From NCBI GenBank assembly GCA_902578845.1, contig CACHEM010000010.1, forward strand, positions 1 through 32,818: a stretch of DNA of 32,818 nucleotides. The letters are read 5' to 3'. The position numbers were made by a program, and so were the translations under genes. Shown here in pieces: positions 14,016-22,355 of this stretch. The notes beneath the pieces were generated by a model, which was not told the origin of the DNA, did no database searches, and saw only the letters and a program-made list of their open reading frames with translations. Within the stretch, counting starts at the first letter, position 1; each line of letters starts with the position of its first letter. The DNA is from an uncultured Prochlorococcus sp. GTDB lineage: Bacteria > Cyanobacteriota > Cyanobacteriia > PCC-6307 > Cyanobiaceae.

Positions 14016-14330
14016 ATGAATTCATCTCTCCCAGTTCCATCTGTAAATCTACTCCCTCCAGAAAAGTTATATTGTAATTTTAGTTATTGGAGTTCTTTGT
14101 TCTCTCAGGATATGCAAATTTTATGGGATAGAGCACATGGAGTACCTTTAGAAAAACTGCCCAAAGGAGTTTCTGATATGATTTTCCCGTATTTATTGCT
14201 TGCACTCTCAGACTATAAAACTTCTCAAATAAATAAAATGAATGGAATAGGATTAGACAATCTATTAAGCCTTTGGTTTGATAAGTACTTATTAAATAAA
14301 AATGGTTACTTCGAGCTAATTAAAAAATAA
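14016..14330 (+). CDS. Conserved hypothetical protein, 104 aa
   Basis: The protein starts MNSSLPVPSVNLLPPEKLYC and is soluble and Trp-rich: NFSYWSSLFSQDMQILWDRAHG, then LPKGVSDMIFPYLLLALSDY and LLSLWFDKYLL. The aromatic/aliphatic pattern suggests a compact helical domain, with a 12-residue polar/proline start. One cysteine only. There is no signal peptide: the hydrophobic stretch FPYLLLALS is internal and short. The gene is alone on the plus strand with AT-rich sequence on both sides (127 bp to the RHH gene, ~125 bp to the next candidate frame). Family not recognised. Confidence 0.68.
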   Translation: MNSSLPVPSVNLLPPEKLYCNFSYWSSLFSQDMQILWDRAHGVPLEKLPKGVSDMIFPYLLLALSDYKTSQINKMNGIGLDNLLSLWFDKYLLNKNGYFELIKK

Positions 14331-14457
14331 TATTTTAAATTAGCTATTAATATCAAATTTGATTGCTATAAAAATTTATTACGTTTAAAAATTTTTTAAG
14401 TGATTCTTTACTAATTGGCACATCAATAGTATTGCTATAAATATATTAAAAGGTTTG

Positions 14458-14550
14458 ATGATGAATTCTTTAAATTTCTTTTTAGCAAATATGTGTATTG
14501 TCGTTTTGATAATGCAAATCAGGAGAGATATAAAATTAAGAAAAGCATAA
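14458..14550 (+). CDS. Possible membrane micropeptide, 30 aa
   Basis: MMNSLNFFLANMCIVVLIMQ is followed by IRRDIKLRKA, a hydrophobic helix with a basic cytosolic tail as expected for a small inserted peptide. AAAAGG four to nine bases upstream is a better Shine-Dalgarno than most genes here have. It is followed two bases later by another tiny frame. Short length makes it uncertain. Confidence 0.38.
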   Translation: MMNSLNFFLANMCIVVLIMQIRRDIKLRKA

Positions 14551-14552
14551 TA

Positions 14553-14624
14553 ATGAAATTTAATTCAAAAACCCTAAGCTTGATATTAAATCTGTTATTT
14601 TGCTTGTTTATATTTATTATTTAA
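14553..14624 (+). CDS. Possible hydrophobic micropeptide, 23 aa
   Basis: ATG two bases after the previous stop opens a 23-residue frame, MKFNSKTLSLILNLLFCLFI then FII. It is basic at the start and then almost wholly hydrophobic. T-rich DNA readily yields such frames by chance, so the only support is its close spacing to the 30-aa frame. Confidence 0.22.
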   Translation: MKFNSKTLSLILNLLFCLFIFII

Positions 14625-14727
14625 TTTTTAAATCTTTATTAATTATCAAAAAATTCAAAAGTTAATTTAGAATTTGGTTGACTTTTATTGTTAATGCGTT
14701 GATAATACCAAAAATAATTTCTTAACT

Positions 14728-14901
14728 GTGAATCTTCTTTCAGATACTTTTGATGATTATGTTGATGATCTACTTTCATCCGATGTTAATTTGTTGAAAG
14801 GGGAACTTGATTTTCTTCTTATGCAGCATTTATTTAATTCAACAGATTTGAAGTGTATTAATAAAACTGAAATTGAAGATGACGAATCAATAGCTGCTTA
14901 A
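14728..14901 (+). CDS. Small acidic hypothetical protein, 57 aa
   Basis: GTG at 14728 starts a frame encoding VNLLSDTFDDYVDDLLSSDV, continuing NLLKGELDFLLMQHLFNSTD and ending in an acidic tail ESIAA. It is strongly acidic, helical and without Lys-rich low complexity, unlike translations of noncoding DNA in this window. No other start lies close by: the next ATG is at codon 32, which would halve the protein. It is followed six bases later by a 36-aa frame. Function unknown. Confidence 0.55.
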   Translation: MNLLSDTFDDYVDDLLSSDVNLLKGELDFLLMQHLFNSTDLKCINKTEIEDDESIAA

Positions 14902-14907
14902 TTTTTT

Positions 14908-15018
14908 ATGAAATTTTTTTATGAAAAGTTTTGGGTCCCAATTTTTGGATATATTTTATCAAAATTTGTTTTTTTAATAGAAGGTAAAAAGCAGGATTCT
15001 AAAAATAAAAAAAAATAG
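14908..15018 (+). CDS. Small membrane-associated peptide, 36 aa
   Basis: The frame encodes MKFFYEKFWVPIFGYILSKF followed by VFLIEGKKQDSKNKKK. A central hydrophobic helix rich in aromatics is followed by a lysine-rich tail, fitting a single-pass or peripheral membrane peptide. It begins six bases after the acidic 57-aa gene and may share its transcript. The A-run tail lowers confidence. Confidence 0.4.
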   Translation: MKFFYEKFWVPIFGYILSKFVFLIEGKKQDSKNKKK

Positions 15019-15159
15019 ATTAATTACTTTTTGTCTTTATAAAGTATTTTTAATTACATAATTTAAGTCAATATATTTTGATAACAACAAAAGTTGTGCT
15101 TTAAATTTACTAATTTATGCATGGTTGAAATATACATAGTTGCTTTTTAGCAAATTAAA

Positions 15160-15339
15160 ATGAGCAAAAATAATATGTTGAAGCCATATACAGTGCATTA
15201 TCGTGATTTTCAAAATATAAGATTAGAAAATTGTTTTTATGCTTTTGACGCTTACGAAGCTAGAACACTAGCAATGGAATTTAATAAATATATAAATGAT
15301 CATCCAAACAGTATAGACCTAATAAGATGTGAAAATTGA
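15160..15339 (+). CDS. Conserved hypothetical protein, 59 aa
   Basis: The product starts MSKNNMLKPYTVHYRDFQNI, then RLENCFYAFDAYEARTLAME and FNKYINDHPNSIDLIRCEN. The pattern β (YTVHYRD), β (CFYAFDA), helix (YEARTLAMEFNKYI), β (IDLIRCE) is a plausible ββαβ fold, and the AxDAxEARxLAxE phrase resembles small proteins conserved across marine picocyanobacteria. There is no membrane helix. It stands 33 bp before the convergent urtE stop and 141 bp after the previous candidate gene. Function unknown, but the composition makes it one of the more convincing short genes here. Confidence 0.7.
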   Translation: MSKNNMLKPYTVHYRDFQNIRLENCFYAFDAYEARTLAMEFNKYINDHPNSIDLIRCEN

Positions 15340-15371
15340 ATATATTTTTAGTAATTAAAATTATAATCTAT

Positions 15372-16082
15372 TTAAACACTTAAAAATTTATCAATAACTG
15401 CTTGACTCAACTCACTAGTATTTCCGCTAGCAACAATACCTCCGCGTTGCATCGCATAATATCTATTTGCTTGTCTTACAAAATGCAAGTGTTGTTCAAC
15501 TAATAAAACACCAATTCCAGTTTCTCTTATTATCTGATTGATTGCATTTTCAATGTCTAAAACTATATTTGGCTGAATACCTTCCGTTGGTTCATCAAGT
15601 AATAGAAGTTGAGGTTTGCCCAGTAATGCTCTTGCAATAGCTAGTTGTTGTTGTTGTCCTCCACTAAGATCTCCTCCTTTCCTTTGTAGAAAATCTTTTA
15701 GTATTGGAAAGAGATCATAAATAAATGGATCTATTTTCTTGTTCTTAGATAATCCACCCGGAAGCGACTCCATACCTAGCATAAGATTCTCTTCTACTGA
15801 TAGATATGGAATAATTTCTCTCCCTTGAGGAACGTAAGCCATTCCTTTTCTAGCCCTCTGATGAGGTGCTTTTCTATTGATATTTTCGCCAATCAAATAA
15901 ATATCGCCTTTTTTTTGTTTTAACAAACCAATAAGAGATTTCAATAAAGTTGTCTTTCCAACTCCATTTCTACCAATTAAACAAACCATTTCTCCTGATT
16001 TAACATTTAAATCTACATCTCTGAGAATATGACTTTCACCATAATAGGTATTTAAAGATTTTATTTCGAGTAAATTTTTCAT
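15372..16082 (-). CDS. urtE: Urea ABC transporter ATP-binding subunit UrtE
   Basis: UrtE is one of two ATPases of the high-affinity urea importer, related to LivF. The 236-residue protein has Walker A GRNGVGKTT, Q-loop YVPQGREIIPYL, signature LSGGQQQQLAIARALL, Walker B LLLLDEPTEGIQPN and switch His LLVEQHLHF. GIQPN after Walker B is typical of UrtE and LivF. The two-base gap behind urtD indicates co-transcription. It is the last gene of the urtABCDE operon and is convergent with the 59-aa gene. No terminator was recognised after it. Assignment as UrtE rather than LivF rests on the operon and the urease genes next door. Confidence 0.94.
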   Translation of the reverse strand: MKNLLEIKSLNTYYGESHILRDVDLNVKSGEMVCLIGRNGVGKTTLLKSLIGLLKQKKGDIYLIGENINRKAPHQRARKGMAYVPQGREIIPYLSVEENLMLGMESLPGGLSKNKKIDPFIYDLFPILKDFLQRKGGDLSGGQQQQLAIARALLGKPQLLLLDEPTEGIQPNIVLDIENAINQIIRETGIGVLLVEQHLHFVRQANRYYAMQRGGIVASGNTSELSQAVIDKFLSV

Positions 16083-16084
16083 AA

Positions 16085-16834
16085 CTAGTCCTCAGGTCTT
16101 CCTAAATAAACATCAATAACTTTTTTGTCTTTTTGTATGGTTTCCATAGTTCCCTCACATAATACTGTGCCCTGATTTAATACTGAAACATTACTATCAA
16201 GTCTTCTTATAAATTCCATATCGTGATCTATTACGACAACTGTATTTTCTCCTGATAAAGATTTTAATAAATCAGCCGTAAGATCAGTTTCTTCATCAGT
16301 TAAACCAGCAACAGGTTCATCAACTAACATTAAATCGGGCTTCTGTCCTACTAACATGGCTATCTCTAGCCATTGTTTTTGGCCATGTGATAAAGAACCA
16401 GCTTTTGAATCAACTTTTTGAGCTAAATTAACAATTTTCAAAAGACGCTCAATCTCATTAAGCTGCTCATCCTTAATACTTTTATTTATAAGGTTCATGG
16501 GACTTTTAGGTGTTGTCACCGATATTTCAAGATTTTCTTTAACTGTTAGATTTTCAAAGATTCTTGGACTTTGGAACTTTCTTCCAACTCCAAGTCTGGC
16601 TATTTTATGTTCCTTTCTACCAACTAAAGATTTCCCTTTAAAAATTACTTCACCTTTTGTTGGCTTAACCTTTCCAGTTATAACATCAAGAAATGTTGTT
16701 TTACCTGCGCCGTTTGGTCCTATTACAGCTCTTAATTCTCCTTTCTTTAAATTTAAATTAAGTTTGTTGAGAGCTAAAAAACCCTCGAAACTAACAGTAA
16801 TATCTATTAAATTTAGAAGATCTTTATTATTCAT
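16085..16834 (-). CDS. urtD: Urea ABC transporter ATP-binding subunit UrtD
   Basis: The 249-residue LivG-type ATPase has Walker A GPNGAGKTT, the UrtD-like signature LSHGQKQWLEIAMLV, Walker B LMLVDEPVAGLTDEET and switch His VVIDHDMEF. The LSHGQKQWLE form is characteristic of UrtD and differs from LivG (LSYGxQRRLE). The ATG lies eight bases inside the end of urtC, and urtE follows after two bases, so the three are translationally linked. It acts at the cytoplasmic face with UrtE to drive UrtBC. Confidence 0.94.
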   Translation of the reverse strand: MNNKDLLNLIDITVSFEGFLALNKLNLNLKKGELRAVIGPNGAGKTTFLDVITGKVKPTKGEVIFKGKSLVGRKEHKIARLGVGRKFQSPRIFENLTVKENLEISVTTPKSPMNLINKSIKDEQLNEIERLLKIVNLAQKVDSKAGSLSHGQKQWLEIAMLVGQKPDLMLVDEPVAGLTDEETDLTADLLKSLSGENTVVVIDHDMEFIRRLDSNVSVLNQGTVLCEGTMETIQKDKKVIDVYLGRPED

Positions 16835-17957
16835 TATTCCCCTCCTTATTTTTAACTTCTAAGCTTGGATAGGTTTCAATCTTTCTTTTCAAACCAAATC
16901 TTTGAAGAAGATTCCTAGGGCCATCTCCTTGAATCCATCCTAAAACTCCTTCTGGCAAAGCTGTTACAACTAAAATAAATAACCCTCCTTGAATAAACAT
17001 CCAGCTGGCAGGTAAAGCTTCACTTACTAGACTTTTTGCATAGTTGATGAAAACAGCCCCTAGTATCGCTCCCATTAAAGTTCCTCTCCCTCCAACGGCA
17101 ACCCATATAACCATTTCTATAGAAAAGGGAACTGTCATAAATTGAGGTGATACTATCCCAGACTGAACAGTATATAAAGCTCCAGATATGCCAGCAAGAC
17201 CTCCAGCAATAGAGAATATTATCGTCTTGAATATCACTGGATTGTATCCTGTAAACCTAACTCTTGGTTCATCATCTCGTATTCCTATAAGAATATTTCC
17301 AAATCTTCCTTTAACTACCCACTTTGCAAAAAACCATGCTGCTATTACTAGTATGGCGGTTATCCAAAAGAATATTCTTTGCATGGACTCAGACCCTACC
17401 ATCTGACCAAATAGTTGTGTTACATCTGTTTTTAATCCATTTGTTCCATTTATAAGTTTTTGTTGTCCATTAAAGAAGTTAAAGAATACAAGAAGAGAAG
17501 CTTGAGTAAGTATAGAAAAATAAACCCCTTTGATTCTATTCCTGAAAACAAGAAATCCAATTAAACCTGCAACCAATGCTGGAATTATCCAGATCGCTAA
17601 GAAGGTAAAAACAGGCGATCTAAAAGGCTCCCAGAAAAAAGGTAATTTTTCAACACCATATAAAGCAAAAAATTCAGGTATATTATTTGGAAATTCAGAG
17701 GAGCTGGTTATTTGTAAATACATTGCTGCACAATATCCACCTAGAGCAAAAAATATACCTTGTCCAAGACTTAGTAAACCTGTATATCCCCAGATAAGAT
17801 CAACACCAAGTGCAACTATGGATAAGGACAAGTATCTTCCTAGGAGGTTTAGTCGAAATACAGGGAGTAGAGTTGGTGCTGCAATAATTAAGGCTATTAA
17901 TATTATCCAAAATGATAATACTAATTTTTTATCAAATTTAATTTTACTTAAGGACAT
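16827..17957 (-). CDS. urtC: Urea ABC transporter permease UrtC
   Basis: The 376-residue permease is of the LivM type, with about nine to ten hydrophobic segments. Family marks include WGYTGLLSLGQGIFFALGGY, a RIKGVYFSILTQA stretch and VWVAVGGRGTLMGAILGA near the C-terminus, the coupling region for the ATPases. The C-terminal tail is charged and cytosolic. Its ATG overlaps the urtB stop by one base (TAATG) and its 3' end overlaps urtD by eight. It forms the membrane channel with UrtB. Confidence 0.93.
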   Translation of the reverse strand: MSLSKIKFDKKLVLSFWIILIALIIAAPTLLPVFRLNLLGRYLSLSIVALGVDLIWGYTGLLSLGQGIFFALGGYCAAMYLQITSSSEFPNNIPEFFALYGVEKLPFFWEPFRSPVFTFLAIWIIPALVAGLIGFLVFRNRIKGVYFSILTQASLLVFFNFFNGQQKLINGTNGLKTDVTQLFGQMVGSESMQRIFFWITAILVIAAWFFAKWVVKGRFGNILIGIRDDEPRVRFTGYNPVIFKTIIFSIAGGLAGISGALYTVQSGIVSPQFMTVPFSIEMVIWVAVGGRGTLMGAILGAVFINYAKSLVSEALPASWMFIQGGLFILVVTALPEGVLGWIQGDGPRNLLQRFGLKRKIETYPSLEVKNKEGNNE

Positions 17958-19111
17958 TAGTTTTCAACCATCCTTCCTTTTTGAGGAAATAAACCTGTAG
18001 GTTTAAATTGTAAGAATATAACAATTAGTGCAAATATCATTACCCTTGCCATACTTGTGGTCGCAAAAAAGTTAATTGTGTTTGATAAAGGTAAAGGCAT
18101 ATCTGGCCATATTGATAAGAGCCTGCCAGCTCCAATTAAATCTGTCATTATTCCTATTCCAAATGAAGCTAGTACTGTTCCTAATAAATTTCCTACTCCT
18201 CCCAGAACTACAACCATAAAACAACCAACTATATAGTTTCCGCCAACATTAGGTCCTACTGAACCTAAAAGAGATACTGCTACCCCAGCAACTCCTGCTA
18301 ATCCAGATCCAATTCCAAAAGTAATTATATCCACTTTTTCAGTAGATATACCAAGACAATCACTCATTTGTCGGTTCTGAGTAACTGCTCTTATACGCAT
18401 CCCCCAAGCACTTTGATTAAGAAATAATGTTATTGCTATTACAGAGATTAGAGTAATGACAATTATCATTAATCTTGTTTTAGGAAATGCAGTGCCAATA
18501 ATTTCAACTTGACCTCTCATCCATGAGGGCGCTGTTACATCAACATTTCGAGCACTTGCTCTACTAAGTTTACTCACAGAGGATGAGATTATGCTACCTG
18601 TCAGGACCCCGGTTGAAGCAGCAAATATCCAAGAACTAAATTTAAAATATTTGTAATTTATTGATTCTTTTATTTTTGAAGGGAATGTTGTTGGTAAGAA
18701 TAAACCAATTAACAGACTTATAACTAGACCGGTCCCATAAGCTAAAGGTACACTTCTGACAAATTGTTGCAGAATTAAGCTTACGCCCCAAGTTGCGAGA
18801 AGTGTTTCTAGTGGACTTCCATAAAGCTTTCTTATTATAGTTTTTTCAAGGAGAATGCCTACTACTCCACTAACAATAAAAGCAAGGAAAATAGAAACTA
18901 TTATGTACGAATTGTAGAAAGGTTTTAATATAGGTAATTTGAAAATTAATTGTGTTACATATGTTGTGTAAGCGCCAAGCATCATAAGTTCTCCATGGGC
19001 AAGGTTTATTACACCCATAAGACCAAAAACAATTGCTAGACCTAATGCAGCAACAAGTAGTACAGATCCGATTGCAACACCATTAAAAAGACTATCGAGA
19101 AGTAACTCCAA
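17957..19111 (-). CDS. urtB: Urea ABC transporter permease UrtB
   Basis: The 384-residue LivH-type permease begins MELLLDSLFNGVAIGSVLLV and contains GVINLAHGELMMLGAYTTY, the conserved family segment, and GLAGVAGVAVSLLGSVGPNVG near the EAA-like loop. A polar insert (about residues 140-215, SKIKESINYKYFKFSSW...) separates the N-terminal helices from the rest, as in other UrtB proteins, which are longer than LivH. The start is ATG 19111, 83 bp after urtA, an intercistronic gap occupied by a strong hairpin. Partner of UrtC. Confidence 0.93.
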   Translation of the reverse strand: MELLLDSLFNGVAIGSVLLVAALGLAIVFGLMGVINLAHGELMMLGAYTTYVTQLIFKLPILKPFYNSYIIVSIFLAFIVSGVVGILLEKTIIRKLYGSPLETLLATWGVSLILQQFVRSVPLAYGTGLVISLLIGLFLPTTFPSKIKESINYKYFKFSSWIFAASTGVLTGSIISSSVSKLSRASARNVDVTAPSWMRGQVEIIGTAFPKTRLMIIVITLISVIAITLFLNQSAWGMRIRAVTQNRQMSDCLGISTEKVDIITFGIGSGLAGVAGVAVSLLGSVGPNVGGNYIVGCFMVVVLGGVGNLLGTVLASFGIGIMTDLIGAGRLLSIWPDMPLPLSNTINFFATTSMARVMIFALIVIFLQFKPTGLFPQKGRMVEN

Positions 19112-19140
19112 TTTAGAAAAAGAAAATATTTGATTATATA

Positions 19141-19174
19141 AAATAAAAGGAGGCGTTAACCTCCTTTTATTTTG
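19141..19174 (-). terminator. Strong hairpin between urtA and urtB
   Basis: AAAATAAAAGGAGG (19141-19154), a six-base loop and CCTCCTTTTATTTT (19161-19174) give a perfect 14-bp stem with a GGAGG/CCTCC core and a U-rich 3' side in either orientation. Placed 20 bp after the urtA stop, it can act as a partial terminator or an mRNA 3'-end stabiliser that leaves UrtA in excess of UrtBCDE, as is common for binding-protein genes. Confidence 0.75.
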
Positions 19175-19194
19175 AAGTATAGGTTTTAATTAGA

Positions 19195-20472
19195 TTAAAG
19201 CTTATACTTTTCTCCTTTTGAAGGATCTGTCCAGTCGCATGCAAATCCTTTTGAACTTGGATGCTTTTGGTTCCATGCTTGAGGAAGAACAACTCCTGTC
19301 TCTTCAAGAATTGTAAAACCACCCTCTGCATTAATCTCCCCAATTCTTACTGTTTGAGATAAGTGGTGATTAGGCATAACTTCAACAGGACCTTGTGGAG
19401 CATCAAACTTTTGTCCAACAAGGGCTTCCCTTACTGCATTGTCGTCGAATGTTCCAGCATCTTCTACTGCCTGTTTCCATAGATAAACCATGTTATATGC
19501 AGATTCTTGAGGATCAGCTACAACTCGATCTGCTCCCCATCTTTTCTTGAAACTTTTAGCAAATTTCTTAGATGCAGGAGTATCAATTGACATCATGTAG
19601 TTCCAAGCGCCGTAGTGACCTTCAAGGAACTCAGGACCTATTGTACTAATCTCTTCTTCAGCAATTGAATAGTTCATTACATAGTAACCACTTGAAGGTG
19701 TGATACCTGCGTCTTGAATCTGTTTGAAGAATGCAACGTTTTGGTCACCATTAAGAGTATTAATGATTATTCCACCTTCAGGCAAAGCTTTTTTGATTTT
19801 TGAGATAATTGGAGCAACTTCAGTATTTCCTAATGGAAGGTAATCTTCTCCTACAACTTTACCTCCTAACTGTTTTACCTGAGCTTTTGTGATTGTGTTT
19901 GAAGTTCTTGGGAAAACATAATCAGAACCTACAAGGAAGAAATCTCCACCAGCTGCAGGAGAACGCTTATACATGAAATCTGTAGCGGGTTCCGATTGTT
20001 GGTTTGGTGTGGCTCCTGTATAGAAAATGTTGTTAGAACATTCTTGAGCTTCATATTGAATTGGGTAGTAAAGAAATGCATCTTTAGATTCGTAGACAGG
20101 TAACATTGCCTTTCTACTTGCAGATGTCCATCCACCAAATACGACAGGAACTCCGTCTTGGTCTATAAGTTTCTTTGATTTTTCAGCAAAAGTTGGCCAG
20201 TCAGATGCACCATCTTCAACTATGTATTCTATTTTGTAGCTTTTGCCGCCAACTGTAACACCACCAGCAGCATTTATCTCTTCAATAGCCATTTTTTCTG
20301 TATCAACAAGAGTTGATTCAGAGATAGCCATTGTTCCGGATAACGAATGCAAAATACCAACGGTTACTGTGTCATCGAAACTTCCTGAGGTTCCGCCTCC
20401 ACCACAGGAAGTTGCTGTGACAGCAAGTGAGGCAGTAGCTAAACCTGCCAAAATACGCCTTGAAATTCTCAT
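19195..20472 (-). CDS. urtA: Urea ABC transporter substrate-binding protein UrtA
   Basis: UrtA is the periplasmic urea receptor. The 425-residue precursor starts MRISRRILAGLATASLAVTA with a lipoprotein signal ending in a lipobox-like VTATSC, so Cys23 would be the lipidated residue, followed by a Gly/Ser linker. The mature part is a type I periplasmic-binding fold (Peripla_BP_5): VTVGILHSLSGTMAISE, VPVVFGGWTSASRKAMLPVYE and LFYPIQYEA-like FLYYPIQYEAQECSNN. These match UrtA rather than amino-acid LivJ. It is the first gene of the operon, behind an NtcA-type promoter, and is separated from urtB by a hairpin. Confidence 0.96.
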   Translation of the reverse strand: MRISRRILAGLATASLAVTATSCGGGGTSGSFDDTVTVGILHSLSGTMAISESTLVDTEKMAIEEINAAGGVTVGGKSYKIEYIVEDGASDWPTFAEKSKKLIDQDGVPVVFGGWTSASRKAMLPVYESKDAFLYYPIQYEAQECSNNIFYTGATPNQQSEPATDFMYKRSPAAGGDFFLVGSDYVFPRTSNTITKAQVKQLGGKVVGEDYLPLGNTEVAPIISKIKKALPEGGIIINTLNGDQNVAFFKQIQDAGITPSSGYYVMNYSIAEEEISTIGPEFLEGHYGAWNYMMSIDTPASKKFAKSFKKRWGADRVVADPQESAYNMVYLWKQAVEDAGTFDDNAVREALVGQKFDAPQGPVEVMPNHHLSQTVRIGEINAEGGFTILEETGVVLPQAWNQKHPSSKGFACDWTDPSKGEKYKL

Positions 20473-20520
20473 GAATTAGGATAAATTAGGTAATTGACCC
20501 TCATTAGGGGGATAAAATAA

Positions 20521-20562
20521 AAGTTATTAACGAGTGAGGATTAGTTTTGTATCAGTCGTAAC
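20521..20562 (-). promoter_or_regulatory. NtcA-activated promoter of urtABCDE
   Basis: On the minus strand GTTACGACTGATAC (20562-20549) fits GTA-N8-TAC with one change. Exactly 22 bases later lies TAACTT (20526-20521), matching the TAN3T -10 of class II NtcA promoters, whose usual spacing is 20-24. The ATG of urtA is 49 bp from the -10. NtcA senses 2-oxoglutarate and activates nitrogen-scavenging genes, so derepression under nitrogen limitation is expected. Confidence 0.7.
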
Positions 20563-20600
20563 TTTTTGTTGAATCCAATATATTAGTAATAAGCATTTTT

Positions 20601-21212
20601 CTAGTTTCGATTATTGGGTATATGTGATTCTAAAAATTGAGTTATTTCTTCAACTCCTATGCCACTACTTAGGTTGGTAAAAAACCAAGGTTTCCCTTTT
20701 CTCATAAATTCAGTATCACTTTTCATAATATTTAAATCTGCGCCAACTTTATCTGCTAAGTCAATTTTGTTTATTAATAATAAATCCGACCTTGTTATCC
20801 CTGGCCCTCCTTTCCTAGGAATTTTGTCTCCGGCAGATACATCAATTACATATATTGATAAATCTACAAGTTCTGGACTAAAACTAGATGCTAAATTATC
20901 GCCTCCACTTTCTACAAAAACAAAATCTAAAGGATTATATTTATTTTCTAGATCTAAAACTGCATTTTTATTTAATGAACAATCCTCTCTTATCGCGGTA
21001 TGAGGACAACCTCCTGTTTCTACACCAATAATCCTTCCTACCTCTAAAACCTTTTTATTTATTAGAAAGTTAGCATCTTCTTTGGTATAGATATCATTGG
21101 TGACAACTGCTATCTCATAATTTTTTTTCATGCTTAAGCATAGAGTCTCCACTAATGCAGTTTTTCCTGAACCTACAGGCCCAGCAACTCCTACTCTCAA
21201 TTTGCTGCTCAT
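20601..21212 (-). CDS. ureG: Urease accessory GTPase UreG
   Basis: UreG hydrolyses GTP to drive nickel insertion into urease. The 203-residue protein has P-loop [12 protein letters not shown] (about 11-22), [15 protein letters not shown], the nickel-binding CPH motif in [15 protein letters not shown], the invariant [11 protein letters not shown] and guanine-specificity [10 protein letters not shown]. All are intact, so it should be active. It follows ureF by three bases and ends 128 bp before urtA, leaving the urtA promoter in between. It works with UreE, UreF and UreD. Confidence 0.97.
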   Translation of the reverse strand: MSSKLRVGVAGPVGSGKTALVETLCLSMKKNYEIAVVTNDIYTKEDANFLINKKVLEVGRIIGVETGGCPHTAIREDCSLNKNAVLDLENKYNPLDFVFVESGGDNLASSFSPELVDLSIYVIDVSAGDKIPRKGGPGITRSDLLLINKIDLADKVGADLNIMKSDTEFMRKGKPWFFTNLSSGIGVEEITQFLESHIPNNRN

Positions 21213-21215
21213 AAA

Positions 21216-21902
21216 TTAATTTCTAAAAAGTTTTGTATAAAGTTCATTATGATTTTGTTGTGCCATAGCTAAACCTACATTGCCAAAATAGATGTCATCA
21301 ATTTCATTGTCCATAATTTCTTTAGAAACTTTTGAAATTATTTCTAATAAGTCTCTCTGAATTAATTGTGCTTTTGTTGACCCAATAGGAATAATTCTTA
21401 ATGCAGCATTAAGTTGGTTTGCACTCCAGGCATAGAAAAAATTCTCAACCATTTCTAACTTAGTAATTTCAAAACAATAACAAGCCCAACTCCACGCTAA
21501 TGACCAGGAGCTTTTTTTATTATTTTCATATAGATATTCAAATCCAAATTCTTTGGTTAAATCAAGGAGAGATTTTGCCATTTGAATTTGTTGTTCTCTC
21601 ATTTCGAGAGAGTCCTTTGATGAGAGGATCCATTTATCCAAACTCATTAGCTTTTGCAAATTAACTTGTATATTTTTACGTTCGTTAATCTCATTGAAAA
21701 TATCAAAAAAATCTAGTAAAAGTCTTGCATCTAGTCTTATCTGACCAATTTTTAGTTCACTTATTATTAAGTCTTTTACCGAATTTGAATCTGTAAAATT
21801 TTTATTATGAAGATAACTCTCCATTCCTTCCGAATAACAAAATCCTCCAACTGGTAAGTTAGGACTTATTAATAAATATTTTAATAAGTGGCTTTTACTC
21901 AT
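21216..21902 (-). CDS. ureF: Urease accessory protein UreF
   Basis: UreF is the helical GTPase-regulating partner of UreG in the UreDFG activation complex. The conserved N-terminal phrase LLISPNLPVGGFCYSEGMES (about residues 8-27) and later NAALRIIPIGSTKAQ identify it. The frame is open from a GTG at 21914, but ATG at 21902 (MSKSHLLKYL) fits the family and overlaps the ureE stop by eight bases, typical of coupled translation. About 228 residues, normal length. It precedes ureG by three bases. Confidence 0.92.
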   Translation of the reverse strand: MSKSHLLKYLLISPNLPVGGFCYSEGMESYLHNKNFTDSNSVKDLIISELKIGQIRLDARLLLDFFDIFNEINERKNIQVNLQKLMSLDKWILSSKDSLEMREQQIQMAKSLLDLTKEFGFEYLYENNKKSSWSLAWSWACYCFEITKLEMVENFFYAWSANQLNAALRIIPIGSTKAQLIQRDLLEIISKVSKEIMDNEIDDIYFGNVGLAMAQQNHNELYTKLFRN

Positions 21903-22344
21903 GACTATGAGCACCTCTTTCCGGAAAAAACTTTTTTTTCGTATCTTTTACATCAACTTTAAAATTAAGAAGCATATTTTTAATAACATAATCACTTTTT
22001 GTTAGAAGAATGTTTTCTTCAATTTCTACTTCTACATGCCTATTTCCTAGATGATAAGCAGTCTTAATAAGTTCAATTTTAGAATTTGAACTTATTTCAA
22101 TTAAATGTTCTGTTTTGGCAATTATCTCTACGTAAAAATTGGACTTATTAGTTGAAAGAATATCTCCATCATTTAATTTGCCTTTTCTAGGTAATTGTAA
22201 AATTATTTCTTGATCACAATCAGTTAATCTTTTACCTCTTAAGATTCTTCTTTCATCAGAACTTAAGGTGAGTTTTAAAAATAAACCTAATTTCGGTTTT
22301 TTCTTAATCCAATCAGTTACAACAATTTGTTTATTCATTCTCAT
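21895..22344 (-). CDS. ureE: Urease accessory nickel chaperone UreE
   Basis: UreE delivers Ni(II) to the urease activation complex. The ~149-residue protein has the UreE N-domain with LTLSSDERRILRGKRLTDCDQEIILQLPRKG, and the C-domain with AYHLGNRHVEVEIEENILL, where the conserved H-x-G-N-R-H provides the interface nickel ligand. The C-terminus FPERGAHSHE has only two His and lacks the long poly-His tail of Klebsiella UreE. ATG at 22344 is chosen (ATG 22338 is also possible; a TTG at 22350 is less likely). Divergent from ureD across a 48-bp region. Confidence 0.9.
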   Translation of the reverse strand: MRMNKQIVVTDWIKKKPKLGLFLKLTLSSDERRILRGKRLTDCDQEIILQLPRKGKLNDGDILSTNKSNFYVEIIAKTEHLIEISSNSKIELIKTAYHLGNRHVEVEIEENILLTKSDYVIKNMLLNFKVDVKDTKKKFFPERGAHSHE

Positions 22345-22355
22345 AATCAAAATTT

